Part shown: piece after piece, positions 9,677 through 21,533 of the stretch
Position numbering within the stretch: position 1 is the stretch's first letter
Layout: the number at the start of each line of letters is the position of its first letter
Origin: Litchfieldia alkalitelluris
GTDB taxonomy: Bacteria > Bacillota > Bacilli > Bacillales > Salisediminibacteriaceae
Length of the DNA: 61,135 nucleotides
Reading direction: 5' to 3'
NCBI RefSeq assembly: GCF_002153425.1
Contig: NZ_KZ119600.1
Location: forward strand, 4,812,335 to 4,873,469
The notes under the pieces: generated by a model
What the model was told of the DNA's origin: nothing
The model's database searches: none
Seen by the model: only the letters and a program-made list of their open reading frames with translations
Translations under genes and position numbers: made by a program

Positions 9677-9961
9677 TTAGTCTTGCTTAGATAAGTAGTC
9701 TTCTAGCTCTTTAATGATTTCTTTTGCACCCATTGGGCTTAAAATAATCTTACCGCTAGCAATAGATAAGTTATCGTCAGAAACTTCTCCTGTAACCTGA
9801 CAAGTCATATTAGGCTTATATTTCTTAAGTACAATACGGTCGTCGTCCACATAAATCTCAAGAGCGTCCTTTTCAGCAATATCAAGTGTACGTCGTAGTT
9901 CAATTGGAATTACTACCCGTCCTAATTCATCAACCTTCCGAACAATACCAGTAGATTTCAT
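9677..9961 (-). CDS. abrB: Transition-state regulator AbrB
   Basis: A 94-residue AbrB. The SpoVT/AbrB swapped-hairpin DNA-binding domain occupies about residues 1-50 (MKSTGIVRKVDELGRVVIPI) and the multimerisation domain follows, with the family segment PNMTCQVTGEVSDDNL. AbrB represses many post-exponential genes, including spoVG, whose AT-rich upstream region lies in this window. It is one of very few minus-strand genes here. The start at 9961 has AGGAGG upstream. A sigma-A promoter and a perfect Spo0A box precede it, as in B. subtilis. Confidence 0.97.
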   Translation of the reverse strand: MKSTGIVRKVDELGRVVIPIELRRTLDIAEKDALEIYVDDDRIVLKKYKPNMTCQVTGEVSDDNLSIASGKIILSPMGAKEIIKELEDYLSKQD

Positions 9962-10011
9962 TATAATTTCTCCTCCCATGATTATAAGTACATTCTTCTC
10001 TATAATAATTA

Positions 10012-10063
10012 TTCGACAAAATTCTTTCAAACTTAGAATACCAACTTTTCCAAAAGAAGTCAA
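10012..10063 (-). promoter_or_regulatory. abrB promoter with Spo0A box in the leader
   Basis: On the minus strand: TTGACT (10063-10058), 17 bp, TATTCT (10040-10035), then a perfect 0A box TTTGTCGAA (10020-10012) at about +8 to +16. A 0A box just downstream of the start site is how Spo0A~P represses abrB in B. subtilis. Confidence 0.85.
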
Positions 10064-10480
10064 TTAATTTGTATTTAATTTTAATAATTTCATAGAATTT
10101 TTGTATCTGTAAAAAAATAGATTTCCCATAATTTTTTTAAATTGTTGATATTACAACATTTTGCGACATAACCACTATTAACTTTGGTAAAACATGTATG
10201 AACTGGAATAATAGGTTTCTTAAGAGTTTTTCCATATTATAAGTAACTAATTCGACATTAAATGACATGATTATTGGAGGAGAATAAATATTTTTTACTG
10301 ATGGTCCGTATTGTTTTACGATATCTTTTCTATCACCTCACACTTTAATGATGTATAGACTATACCCAGGTTACAAAAAATGTAATCTTTATTTTGGAAT
10401 TTGTTTGAATATATTTACACACATTAGAAGATAATAATAATATCTGACATTTATTTGATACACGTAAAAATCTAGGTGAT
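10064..10480. other. AT-rich abrB-metS divergent spacer
   Basis: Very AT-rich DNA between the abrB promoter and the metS promoter. An isolated GGAGGAG at about 10277 is not followed by a usable start codon. I see no gene or structured RNA in it. Confidence 0.5.
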
Positions 10481-10486
10481 AATGCC

Positions 10487-10515
10487 TTGACATGAATCTA
10501 GCCATTAGGTATATT
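10487..10515 (+). promoter_or_regulatory. metS T-box promoter
   Basis: TTGACA, 17 bp, TATATT, a strong sigma-A promoter about 20 bp before the first T-box leader elements. Confidence 0.82.
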
Positions 10516-10534
10516 CTGAATACAGATGGATATC

Positions 10535-10812
10535 TTTTCCGATGACGGGATAAGTAAAAAGGAAAGTTCATGACAGAGAGCCAGGGTAGCTGAAAACTGG
10601 TATGAATGGCACTTTTGAAAATGGTCCTTTGAGGAGTTACTCTTCGAGCTGTAAAGTAAGGGGAGGACGTATTCCCAGCGTTATATGGGAGAGCCGTTAA
10701 GTATTTGATTTAACGAGCTTCTAGAGGCTGCATATGTATTGAGCAGTGAATCTGGGTGGTACCACGTGAGTATACTCTCGTCCCAATTATGGGCGGGAGT
10801 TTTTTATTTTTT
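10535..10812 (+). promoter_or_regulatory. T-box riboswitch (Met-tRNA) of metS
   Basis: The T-box core TGGGTGGTACCACG (about 10754-10767) precedes a terminator (CTCTCGTCCC / GGGCGGGAG, then a T-run to 10812). Upstream, Stem I shows the GACGGGATAAGTA region, AGAGAGCCAGGGTAGCTG with the GNUG-type loop, and a specifier loop reading ATG followed by A within GGTATGAATGGCAC. AUG is the methionine codon, in agreement with metS downstream. Uncharged tRNA-Met should stabilise the antiterminator and allow metS expression. Confidence 0.93.
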
Positions 10813-10864
10813 TAGGCTCTGATAAACGTTTTTTTGCGATGATGGTATTGAGAGTAGACTGTGA

Positions 10865-12895
<2,031 letters not shown>

Positions 12896-12906
12896 TGATT
12901 TAAGTT

Positions 12907-12946
12907 GCCTTATAAGGAGGGATCCTTGTAAGGCAGCCTTGTTTTT
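12907..12946 (+). terminator. Hairpin between metS and tatD
   Basis: A 12-bp stem GCCTTATAAGGA / TCCTTGTAAGGC with a short loop, then AGCCTTGTTTTT. It is probably a terminator or attenuating hairpin; the distance to the T-run makes it weaker than others in the window. Confidence 0.6.
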
Positions 12947-12970
12947 CAGAGATATGGAAGGAGGAGTTAC

Positions 12971-13735
12971 ATGTTATTCGATACGCATGTGCATTTAAAT
13001 GCTGACCAATATGAAGATGATGTAGACGAGGTGATTCAGCGGGCTATTGATACAGGAGTAACGAATATGGTTGTCGTAGGATTTGATAGTAAAACAATCC
13101 CCAAAGCAATCGAGTTAGCAGAAAAGTATGAGTTTATTTATGCTGCTGTAGGCTGGCACCCCGTTGATGCAATCGACTTTAAAGAGGAGCATCTATTGTG
13201 GCTTAAGGAGTTAACGGAACACCCTAAGGTAGTCGCATTAGGGGAAATGGGTTTAGATTATCACTGGGACAAATCACCAAAGGACGTACAGAAGGAAGTA
13301 TTCAGAAAGCAGATTCAATTAGCAAAGGAACTAAAGATGCCGATCATTATCCATAACAGAAATGCAGATGAAGATATTGTGGATATTTTAGAAGAAGAAA
13401 ACGCTAGAGAAGTTGGAGGCATTATGCATTGTTTTGGTGGGGATCTGGAAATAGGGAAGCGGTGCCTTGAAATGAATTTTCATATATCCTTTGGAGGTCC
13501 TCTGACTTTTAAAAATGCAAAGCTTCCAAAAGATGTGGCGAAGGAGATTCCACTTGAACGGTTGTTAATTGAAACGGATGCACCTTACCTTGCACCACAC
13601 CCATATCGTGGAAAAAGAAACGAGCCTGCATATGTAAAATTGGTTGCTGAAAAGCTTGCTGAATTAAAAGGTGTTTCTTATGAGGAAATTTCATACATTA
13701 CTAATAAAAATGCAAAAGAACTTTTCGGGATTTAG
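12971..13735 (+). CDS. tatD: TatD-family metal-dependent hydrolase (YabD)
   Basis: A 254-residue TIM-barrel hydrolase. The metal-binding DTHVHLN (residues 4-10), GEMGLDYH (about 92-99), IIHNR, MHCFGG and the late ETDAPYL motif are in TatD order. Relatives are DNases/exonucleases acting on damaged DNA; the natural substrate of the Bacillus protein is not settled. GGAGGAG precedes the ATG. The metS-tatD-yabE-rnmV-ksgA order is conserved. Confidence 0.94.
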   Translation: MLFDTHVHLNADQYEDDVDEVIQRAIDTGVTNMVVVGFDSKTIPKAIELAEKYEFIYAAVGWHPVDAIDFKEEHLLWLKELTEHPKVVALGEMGLDYHWDKSPKDVQKEVFRKQIQLAKELKMPIIIHNRNADEDIVDILEEENAREVGGIMHCFGGDLEIGKRCLEMNFHISFGGPLTFKNAKLPKDVAKEIPLERLLIETDAPYLAPHPYRGKRNEPAYVKLVAEKLAELKGVSYEEISYITNKNAKELFGI

Positions 13736-13960
13736 TGACAAAAAATGTGTCTAAATACTGACAAATAGCTGACATTTTTCCCTTAACGAATCAAAAAAGA
13801 TCTTGTCCAATCAAAGCGCCGAATTCGTTGGTTCTACAATAACTTGTCAATGCATATGATGTTCATGTCGAGGAGGGAGGTTTGCCTTTTTGACATGATC
13901 TGATTAAATCCTACTAGGTAAGATTCCTTACGTAAAGTTGACAAGGGGGGGGAATGGGCG
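13736..13960. other. tatD-yabE intergenic region
   Basis: It contains a weak hairpin (AAAAATGT / ACATTTTT) just after tatD and the yabE promoter at its end. No open frame with a binding site was seen. Confidence 0.5.
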
Positions 13961-13966
13961 TATATT
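13938..13966 (+). promoter_or_regulatory. yabE promoter
   Basis: TTGACA, 17 bp (including a run of eight G), TATATT, about 20 bp before the yabE Shine-Dalgarno. Confidence 0.8.
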
Positions 13967-13992
13967 TCGGTTTCTGAGGGAGGGGTTCAGCC

Positions 13993-15201
13993 ATGAATCA
14001 ATGGATGAAGCAACAAATCTCTAATTTTTCTTGGAGAAAGTTTGCAGTATCCAGCGTCGGCCTTCTAACTTTGATGGGTATTTTGTCTTTTGCAATCTAT
14101 GAAGTTACGAAAGTATCAGTGACCGTAGAAGTGGAAGACGAGCTTGACACTATTTATACGCATGCATCAACTGTTGGAGAGCTTCTGGAAGAACGTGGTA
14201 TTGATGTTAGCATTCACGATTACATCGAACCATCCGAGGACACAGCACTCACTGAAGCTATGAATATAGTATATATACCTGCACAACAAGTAATGGTAAA
14301 TATTGATGATGATGAAAAGCCAATATGGACTATTGCTGGAACTGTACAGGAGCTCATGGAAGAACTAGATATTGTAGTTAATGAGCATGATGTAATCGAA
14401 CCACCATTAGATACAGCAGTAACAGCAGACATGACAATTAACTATGAAACTGCTTTTCCTGTTACAGTTTTTAGTGATGGAGAAGAAGAGGAAATATGGA
14501 CGACTTCGACAACGGTCGCTGACTTTTTAGAGAGAGAAAACGTCTCCATTGGTGATCTAGATAAAGTGGAACCAGAATTGGATGATGTGCTTGAACAGGA
14601 GACAGAAATTACTGTCGTTCGGGTTGAAAAGGTCACCGATGTTGTGGAAGAATCAGTAGATTATGCTACTGTCACAAGAAATGACTCATCATTAGAGCGT
14701 GGCTCTGAGAAAGTGATACAAAGTGGAAGCGAAGGCCGAATTAAAAAGCATTATGAAGTGATTTTTGAAGATGGCGAAGAAGTTTCACGAGAGTTAGTGA
14801 AAGAAGAAGTTGTATCTGATAGTGAAGATCGCATTGTTGCTGTTGGAACAAAAGATCCAGCACCAACCGTATCCCGTGGGAGTAGTTCAAGCTCGGGTAC
14901 TGTCTCAAAGGGAGAATGGATGAACTTCACTGCAACTGCATACACAGCTTATTGTAATGGATGTTCAGGAGTAACATATACAGGAATTGACCTTAGGTCT
15001 AATCCTGATGCGAAAGTTATTGCAGTTGATCCTAATGTCATTCCTTTAGGTTCCCGTGTTGAAGTTGAGGGTAGGGGTACCTATTTAGCTGCCGATATTG
15101 GTGGCGCTATTCAAGGAAGAAAGATTGATATCTTTATTCCAGACAGGAATCAAGTTAATCGATTTGGCCGTCAGTCAGTAAGAATAAGAATTGTGGAATA
15201 A
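13993..15201 (+). CDS. yabE: Cell-wall-binding protein YabE (DUF348-G5-3D)
   Basis: A 402-residue secreted or membrane-anchored protein. One N-terminal membrane segment (residues about 18-37) is followed by three DUF348 repeats (about 40-90, 97-150, 155-205), a G5 domain (about 205-280), a Ser/Gly-rich linker and a C-terminal 3D domain. The 3D domain shows the AADIGGAIQGRKIDIFIPD stretch with conserved Asp residues; the fold is shared with MltA lytic transglycosylases and resuscitation-promoting factors. It probably remodels peptidoglycan. The unit stands alone with its own promoter and terminator. In B. subtilis an antisense RNA controls yabE; none can be asserted here. Confidence 0.92.
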   Translation: MNQWMKQQISNFSWRKFAVSSVGLLTLMGILSFAIYEVTKVSVTVEVEDELDTIYTHASTVGELLEERGIDVSIHDYIEPSEDTALTEAMNIVYIPAQQVMVNIDDDEKPIWTIAGTVQELMEELDIVVNEHDVIEPPLDTAVTADMTINYETAFPVTVFSDGEEEEIWTTSTTVADFLERENVSIGDLDKVEPELDDVLEQETEITVVRVEKVTDVVEESVDYATVTRNDSSLERGSEKVIQSGSEGRIKKHYEVIFEDGEEVSRELVKEEVVSDSEDRIVAVGTKDPAPTVSRGSSSSSGTVSKGEWMNFTATAYTAYCNGCSGVTYTGIDLRSNPDAKVIAVDPNVIPLGSRVEVEGRGTYLAADIGGAIQGRKIDIFIPDRNQVNRFGRQSVRIRIVE

Positions 15202-15232
15202 ACACAGGGGTAAATCCTCTGTGTTTTCTTTT
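15201..15232 (+). terminator. yabE terminator
   Basis: Stem AACACAGGGG / CCTCTGTGTT followed by TTCTTTTA. Confidence 0.85.
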
Positions 15233-15542
15233 ATTTACATTATGTTTAATGTTGTTAAAATGTGAATATCTAGATAAAAATATATATAATACATATTTAA
15301 GTAGTTGGGAATAACGGTTTCATTTTATTAGACGTATGAAAAAATAAAATGTTTCACATTTATTACAAAAAAATTAAATTTTTTATTATATCTACCCAAT
15401 TGGACCAAAGATGATGAAAATATTACTAACTTGGTAATTGAATGAGCGGAAAGCAAGTAGCCTGCAGGGAATCCAATTACATTTAGTCTATTTTCACGGC
15501 AAAATGAATGTATAAAGCTTATGCTTGAAGGGATAGAAAAAC
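15233..15542. other. AT-rich region before rnmV
   Basis: Very AT-rich DNA with a TATATATAATAC stretch near 15281 that could serve as a -10. The string TATTTTCACGGC (15489-15500) recurs at 32819 and 56890. No gene was recognised. Confidence 0.45.
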
Positions 15543-16980
<1,438 letters not shown>

Positions 16981-17007
16981 TAAAAGTAGCAACTAAAACA
17001 CTTCTTG

Positions 17008-17016
17008 CATATTTTA
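17008..17016 (+). promoter_or_regulatory. Possible sigma-K -10 of yabG
   Basis: CATATTTTA fits the sigma-K -10 consensus CATANNNTA, but the AC dinucleotide expected at -35 is not ideally spaced. It agrees with known late mother-cell expression of yabG in B. subtilis. Confidence 0.35.
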
Positions 17017-17037
17017 TCGTGTGAGGAGGCGTGTATC

Positions 17038-17904
17038 ATGACAGGTATAAAAGTGGGTCAGATTGTGGGGAGATCTTCTTACAATTGTGATATCTTATTT
17101 CGAGTGAAAAATATAGATGGTAATAATGCTGAACTCTGTGGAGAAGATATGCGGCTTGTAGCAGATGCTCCAGTTGATGATTTAATTATAATTAAAGAGC
17201 AGGACAGAAAGAGAATGGAGAAAATCCAGAGGCAAAAAGAAGAGAGCTGTTACCATTTATTTCGTCAAGATCGGAAATTAATCCGTGAAAGGAACGAATA
17301 CCAAGTAACATCAGGTTACACAAAAAAAAACAGCTATTTTGAAGTTCCTGGTAAGGTACTTCATCTAGATGGGGATTCTCTATATTTGAAAAAATGTACG
17401 CAAGTATATGACCGCTTAGGAGTTCCTGTATACGGTGTTCATATGCAAGAGAAAGAAATGCCTCTACAAGTAGCGTCGCTCATTGAAATGGTTAGACCAG
17501 ATATTATAGTCATCACGGGCCATGACTCATATTCTCGCTCAAAAGGGGAAGAGAGCGACATGAAAGCATACCGAAATTCTGGATACTTCGTCGATACTGT
17601 AAAAGAGGCTAGGAAAGTAGTACCTTATATGGATCATCTCGTTATATTTGCAGGTGCATGCCAGTCTAATTTTCAATCGTTATTAAAGGCGGGAGCCAAT
17701 TTTGCTAGTTCTCCTGAAAGGGTTAATATTCATGCACTAGATCCAGTTTACGTAGTATCAAAGGTGAGCCTAACTCCTTTTATGGAAAGAGTAGGAGCTT
17801 GGGATATATTAAAAACTTCGTTAACTGGAAAACAGGGGATTGGTGGAGTAGAGACGAATGGTTCTCTTCGAAGAGGAATGCCACAATATATGAATGAAGA
17901 ATAA
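17038..17904 (+). CDS. yabG: Sporulation-specific protease YabG
   Basis: A 288-residue protein of the YabG peptidase family. YabG is made in the mother cell and trims spore coat proteins (SpoIVA, SafA, YeeK and others in B. subtilis), exposing glutamines for Tgl cross-linking. The conserved stretch VITGHDSYSRSKG (about residues 158-170) and FAGACQSNFQSLLKAGANFASSP region (about 204-226) match the family. Start ATG 17038 follows GAGGAGG; a frame start at 17005 has no support. Transcription ends at a strong hairpin. Confidence 0.93.
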   Translation: MTGIKVGQIVGRSSYNCDILFRVKNIDGNNAELCGEDMRLVADAPVDDLIIIKEQDRKRMEKIQRQKEESCYHLFRQDRKLIRERNEYQVTSGYTKKNSYFEVPGKVLHLDGDSLYLKKCTQVYDRLGVPVYGVHMQEKEMPLQVASLIEMVRPDIIVITGHDSYSRSKGEESDMKAYRNSGYFVDTVKEARKVVPYMDHLVIFAGACQSNFQSLLKAGANFASSPERVNIHALDPVYVVSKVSLTPFMERVGAWDILKTSLTGKQGIGGVETNGSLRRGMPQYMNEE

Positions 17905-17917
17905 ATATAGATGAACC

Positions 17918-17962
17918 AAAAACAAGAGTATCCAACACTGAACTGGATACTTTTGTTTTTTT
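17918..17962 (+). terminator. yabG terminator
   Basis: AAAACAAGAGTATCCA pairs with TGGATACTTTTGTTTT around a short loop, ending in a T-run. Confidence 0.9.
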
Positions 17963-17994
17963 ATGTGTACAAAAGTAGGTGTTCTAGGCATTTG

Positions 17995-18202
17995 TTCCTC
18001 CACTGCCCTACGCTCGTGTACATAGGCGGTTACGCTTTTAGGTTTAAGTTATATAAGAAAGTGAGTTCTTCGAATTCATGTCTAGCTCCACCGCCTACTC
18101 ACTACGGGGCACTTCGAAATGACACTAGAAGTCTAAAATGCGTGACTTCTAGTGTCATTCCTCCACTGCCCTACGCTCGTGTACATAGGCGGTTACGCTT
18201 TT
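17995..18202. repeat. Interspersed repeat with 45-bp direct repeats
   Basis: Two identical 45-bp direct repeats (17995-18039 and 18158-18202; core TACATAGGCGGTTACGC) bracket a segment with TCTAGCTCCACCGCCTAC and a perfect 16-bp inverted repeat with a 10-nt loop (18118-18133 / 18144-18159). The TCTAGCTCCACCGCCTA string also occurs in the 36.6-kb repeat. A 103-codon frame across it lacks a binding site and is not a gene. Confidence 0.82.
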
Positions 18203-18299
18203 CGTTTTATTCTGAAAAGTAATTCGAATGAAAACAATCTACATATTTTTATGAAAAATGTACAACCTAAAGAATGTTAAAAAAAATGAGAGAAACTAA

Positions 18300-18369
18300 T
18301 TGACACAGAGGGTAGAGAGTTGTTATAATTTTAGTTTTATTTGACTATTTTGCCCGTTTGTGCTACAAT
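18300..18369 (+). promoter_or_regulatory. Tandem veg promoters
   Basis: Upstream: TTGACA (18300-18305), 18 bp, TATAAT (18324-18329). Downstream: TTGACT (18341-18346), 17 bp, TACAAT (18364-18369). B. subtilis veg likewise has two strong sigma-A promoters. Confidence 0.9.
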
Positions 18370-18391
18370 TAGGACAAGTGAGGTGTGGTGG

Positions 18392-18658
18392 ATGGCTAAA
18401 ACATTAATTGAGATTAAACGATCTCTAGACGAGAATGTAGGTAAAAGGATCACCATTCAAGCAAATGGTGGTAGACGTAAGATGATTAGACGTTCTGGTT
18501 TATTAGAGGGTACTTATCCTTCCGTTTTTACGATCAAATTGGATCAAGATGAGTATGCAGTGGAAAGAATCTCATACAGCTATACAGATATTTTAACGGA
18601 AACAGTTAAGTTAACATTAGACGAAGACGCAATGGTTCAAACTGCAGAAAACGTTTGA
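18392..18658 (+). CDS. veg: Veg protein
   Basis: An 88-residue protein of the Veg family. It starts [19 protein letters not shown] and contains the basic [12 protein letters not shown] patch. In B. subtilis it is very strongly expressed in vegetative cells and promotes biofilm formation by acting against SinR; the molecular action is only partly known. ATG 18392 is well spaced from AGGTGTGG and matches the family start; the frame runs upstream into the promoter. Tandem promoters precede it and a long hairpin follows. Confidence 0.94.
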   Translation: MAKTLIEIKRSLDENVGKRITIQANGGRRKMIRRSGLLEGTYPSVFTIKLDQDEYAVERISYSYTDILTETVKLTLDEDAMVQTAENV

Positions 18659-18663
18659 AATTA

Positions 18664-18740
18664 GGACGATTACTCAAAAAAGTATCTATCACATGGCTAG
18701 TTGTGGTTTAGATTTTTTTGGGTAATCGTTTCTTTTTTTT
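18664..18740 (+). terminator. veg terminator
   Basis: A long hairpin: ACGATTACTCAAAAAA pairs with TTTTTTGGGTAATCGT around a structured loop, then TTTCTTTTTTTT. Confidence 0.85.
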
Positions 18741-18767
18741 ACTATCTGTATTCTTTATCCTAAGGGA

Positions 18768-18774
18768 CATACTA
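18768..18774 (+). promoter_or_regulatory. Sigma-G-type -10 of sspF
   Basis: CATACTA fits the sigma-G -10 element and lies 34 bp before the sspF start. The best -35 candidate (GTATT) is closer than usual, so only the -10 is firm. Confidence 0.5.
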
Positions 18775-18808
18775 ATACTGTCGCATGTAATGGAAGGAGA
18801 TGTTGCTA

Positions 18809-18982
18809 ATGGCAAGGAGACGAGGGATAATGTCAGATCATTTTAAAGAAGAGCTGGCAAGAGAACTTGGCTTCTATGATACTGTTCAAAAAGAAGGTTG
18901 GGGCGGTATCCGATCACGGGATGCTGGTAACATGGTAAAACGAGCCATTGAACTGGCAGAGCAGCAAATGTCCAATAAATAA
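18809..18982 (+). CDS. sspF: Small acid-soluble spore protein SspF
   Basis: A 57-residue relative of the alpha/beta-type SASP family. [19 protein letters not shown] and the [19 protein letters not shown] core match SspF of B. subtilis. SASPs coat spore DNA in the A-like form and protect it. ATG 18809 is selected because GGAGATG upstream is its binding site and overlaps a spurious in-frame ATG at 18800. It is a monocistronic unit with a forespore-type -10 and a terminator. Confidence 0.94.
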   Translation: MARRRGIMSDHFKEELARELGFYDTVQKEGWGGIRSRDAGNMVKRAIELAEQQMSNK

Positions 18983-18992
18983 TCATGCGGCA

Positions 18993-19034
18993 GGAAGTAC
19001 TAGGGTTTAACTAGCCTAGTACTTCCTATTTTTG
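18993..19034 (+). terminator. sspF terminator
   Basis: GGAAGTACTAGG pairs with CCTAGTACTTCC around a 10-nt loop, followed by TATTTTTG. Confidence 0.9.
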
Positions 19035-19137
19035 TATAATTTCATACATATTCACAAAGAAGCCTAGAATCCCAATATAACAAATGGTAAAATAACTGAA
19101 GTAGATTTGAACGGCTAAAGAAGCAGGTGGGAAAATA

Positions 19138-19989
19138 ATGCAGAAAATAGTAAAAGCTCCAGCGAAAATCAACTTAACACTGGATGTATTAAAAAAAAGA
19201 GAAGATGGCTATCATGAAGTTGAAATGATCATGACAACGATCGATTTAGCAGATCGTATTCAGCTAACAACGTTAGAAGAAAATAAAATTGTCATCGAAG
19301 TAAATAAAGGTTTTGTACCTTCCAATGATAAAAACTTAGCTTATCAGGCTGCTAAGCTACTGAAGGACCATATGAACATTAAAAAAGGTGTTTCTATTTT
19401 TATCGATAAACAAATTCCTGTATCAGCAGGATTGGCTGGTGGAAGTACAGATGCTGCTGCTGTTTTGCGTGGGTTAAATGACATGTGGAACTTACAATTA
19501 AGTATAGATCAACTGGCTGAAATTGGACTTCAAATAGGATCAGATGTTCCATTTTGTGTACATGGTGGTACTGCCATTGCTACAGGTAGAGGTGAAAAGT
19601 TAGAGTTTATTCCATCCCCTCCGCCATTCTGGGTTGTGTTAGTAAAGCCACCTAAAGGTGTTTCAACGAAAGACGTCTATGGGAGGTTAAACTTAAATAA
19701 TCTTGATCACCCTGATACTGACGGAATGGTTCAGGCAATAAAAAATAAAGATTTTCACGGAATTTCAAGTAGGCTTCAGAATGTCATGGAGGACGTTACT
19801 TTTAATCTTTACCCAGAAGTAAGTAAGGTTAAGGAGAGAATGTTACAATTTGGAGCTGACGGTGCTGTCATGAGCGGAAGTGGGCCAACTGTTTTTGCTA
19901 TTACTCAAAATGAATCAAGAGCAGACCGTTTATATAATGGCTTGAAAGGTTTTATGGAGCAAGTCTATGTTGTCCGACTGCTAGGGTAA
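19138..19989 (+). CDS. ispE: 4-diphosphocytidyl-2-C-methyl-D-erythritol kinase
   Basis: A 283-residue GHMP kinase of the MEP isoprenoid pathway. The opening [12 protein letters not shown], the glycine-rich [15 protein letters not shown] loop (about residues 92-106) and the C-terminal [10 protein letters not shown] are the three GHMP motifs. It phosphorylates CDP-methylerythritol. It precedes purR as in B. subtilis. Confidence 0.97.
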   Translation: MQKIVKAPAKINLTLDVLKKREDGYHEVEMIMTTIDLADRIQLTTLEENKIVIEVNKGFVPSNDKNLAYQAAKLLKDHMNIKKGVSIFIDKQIPVSAGLAGGSTDAAAVLRGLNDMWNLQLSIDQLAEIGLQIGSDVPFCVHGGTAIATGRGEKLEFIPSPPPFWVVLVKPPKGVSTKDVYGRLNLNNLDHPDTDGMVQAIKNKDFHGISSRLQNVMEDVTFNLYPEVSKVKERMLQFGADGAVMSGSGPTVFAITQNESRADRLYNGLKGFMEQVYVVRLLG

Positions 19990-20001
19990 CCTAAATGAAC
20001 C

Positions 20002-20052
20002 TTGTTAAATCCGTATATAAATGGTATATTACTTTTAAAATATTCGGATTTA
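20002..20052 (+). promoter_or_regulatory. purR promoter with two inverted PurBox-like sites
   Basis: TTGTTA, 17 bp, TATATT (20002-20030). TAAATCCG (20006-20013) and its exact inverse CGGATTTA (20045-20052) flank the -10. The downstream site reads AAATCCGAATATT on the minus strand, a good PurBox. The layout fits autoregulation by PurR. Confidence 0.72.
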
Positions 20053-20069
20053 GTCTAGGGAGGGTTAAT

Positions 20070-20900
20070 ATGAAATACCGTAGAAGTGGTCGTTTAGTGG
20101 ATATGACGAATTATTTCCTTTCACATCCACATCAGCAGATTCCATTGACGCATTTTTCAGAAGTGTATAATTCTGCAAAATCATCTATTAGTGAAGACCT
20201 TGCTATTATAAAAGAAGTTTTTGAAGACAGAAGTGTAGGAACGATTGAGACGGCTGCAGGGGCATCTGGTGGGGTTACCTTTATCCCTACTGTGGATCAA
20301 GAGAACACTGGAAAACTAATAGACAAATTAAGTGAGCGATTAGAAGACCCAGACCGTCTACTCCCAGGCGGATATATTTATATGATGGATGTGATAGGTG
20401 ATCCGTTGCTTATCCAAGATCTGGGTAGGGTTTTTGCATCAAGGTTTCGATTTGCTGGTGTAGATGCAGTGATGACAATGGCAACGAAAGGTATTCCATT
20501 AGCTTATGCCGTAGCAGGTCACTTAAATGTACCTGTTAGCATCGTAAGGCATGAGCATAGAATTACAGAAGGTTCGATTGTTAGTATTAATTATGTGTCA
20601 GGGTCGAAAAAACGAATTCAAACCATGTCCCTAGCAAGAAGAAGTCTCAAGCCCAAATCTAATGTATTGATCATTGATGATTTTATGAAAGCAGGGGGAA
20701 CGATTCGCGGCATGATGGATCTTGTAGCTGAGTTTCAATCTACTGTTGCAGGAGTAGGGGTTTTAACAGAGGCTGTTCATGAAGAAGAAAAGTTAGTAGA
20801 TAAATATGTTTCGTTAACTAAGTTATCACAAATGAACGAGAAATCCCGAACATTAAAAGTAGAACGGGGAACCTATTTTGAAGCGGAAAACCTAATCTAG
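20070..20900 (+). CDS. purR: Purine operon repressor PurR
   Basis: A 276-residue repressor with an N-terminal winged-helix domain (residues 1-70) and a C-terminal phosphoribosyltransferase-like domain. The latter carries the PRPP-binding motif VLIIDDFMKAGGT (about 200-212). PRPP binding relieves repression of purine genes in B. subtilis. Start ATG 20070 (MKYRRSGRLVDMTN) has GGGAGGG upstream; the frame extends 25 codons upstream through the promoter and is not used. In B. subtilis yabJ follows; it is absent here. Confidence 0.95.
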   Translation: MKYRRSGRLVDMTNYFLSHPHQQIPLTHFSEVYNSAKSSISEDLAIIKEVFEDRSVGTIETAAGASGGVTFIPTVDQENTGKLIDKLSERLEDPDRLLPGGYIYMMDVIGDPLLIQDLGRVFASRFRFAGVDAVMTMATKGIPLAYAVAGHLNVPVSIVRHEHRITEGSIVSINYVSGSKKRIQTMSLARRSLKPKSNVLIIDDFMKAGGTIRGMMDLVAEFQSTVAGVGVLTEAVHEEEKLVDKYVSLTKLSQMNEKSRTLKVERGTYFEAENLI

Positions 20901-20984
20901 AGAATTTGTGGCGATTGTCACATAATGATAAATGTATGACATAATTAAATTATACAGAATTTTTTTGCTTTTTTTCTGGAGAAA

Positions 20985-21012
20985 AGAAGGATTACCCAAA
21001 TATTTGTAGAAT
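20985..21012 (+). promoter_or_regulatory. Sigma-H promoter of spoVG
   Basis: AGGATTA, 11 bp, GTAGAAT fits the sigma-H consensus (RNAGGAWWW / RNNGAAT). An AT-rich block upstream resembles the AbrB-bound region known at B. subtilis spoVG. Confidence 0.82.
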
Positions 21013-21056
21013 TGTTGTAATAGTTTTTATTTCATTGAATAAAGGTGGTGGCAGAT

Positions 21057-21344
21057 ATGGAAGTAACAGATGTGAGACTTCGCCGTGTTAATACGGAAGG
21101 TCGTATGCTTGCAATCGCATCTATTACCATCGATGATGAATTTGTCGTACATGACATTCGGGTAATCGACGGCAACAATGGCATGTTCGTAGCAATGCCT
21201 AGCAAGCGTACTCCAGACGGAGAATTCAGGGATATCGCACATCCTATTTCTTCAAAAACCCGGGAAAAAATTCAGACAGCTGTCTTAGCAGAGTACGAGC
21301 GTGCAGGCGATGAAGTGGAATTTGAAGAAGCAGGCGCTTCATAA
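21057..21344 (+). CDS. spoVG: SpoVG, RNA-binding regulator
   Basis: A 95-residue Spo[22 protein letters not shown] and the [20 protein letters not shown] core are nearly invariant in the family. It is a small RNA-binding global regulator that affects asymmetric septation in Bacillus and many traits in Listeria and Staphylococcus. ATG 21057 lies after AAAGGTGG; the frame's earlier GTG at 21045 is inside that binding site. It has its own sigma-H promoter and terminator. Confidence 0.97.
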   Translation: MEVTDVRLRRVNTEGRMLAIASITIDDEFVVHDIRVIDGNNGMFVAMPSKRTPDGEFRDIAHPISSKTREKIQTAVLAEYERAGDEVEFEEAGAS

Positions 21345-21357
21345 TTTTTTAAATCTG

Positions 21358-21394
21358 ACCTAGCCTTTTTAATCTATGGGCTAGGTTTATTTTT
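21358..21394 (+). terminator. spoVG terminator
   Basis: ACCTAGCC pairs with GGCTAGGT, followed by TTATTTTTG. Confidence 0.85.
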
Positions 21395-21470
21395 GCGTTT
21401 AACACTAGGTTGTTAACCTATTATACCCGCATTTTTTCCTTCACCAGTCATATGATATCTATTCCCCATC

Positions 21471-21499
21471 TTGAAAAGAGCTTCAATATAAGATATATT
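21471..21499 (+). promoter_or_regulatory. Candidate glmU-prs promoter
   Basis: TTGAAA, 17 bp, TATATT, 35 bp before the glmU start. Confidence 0.55.
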
Positions 21500-21533
21500 C
21501 GTAATGGAAAATGAGCCGTGGAGGTTATTATAT

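Noticed and set aside
17911-18222. A 103-codon frame after yabG
   Set aside because: It lies across the yabG terminator and direct repeats and has no binding site or family resemblance.
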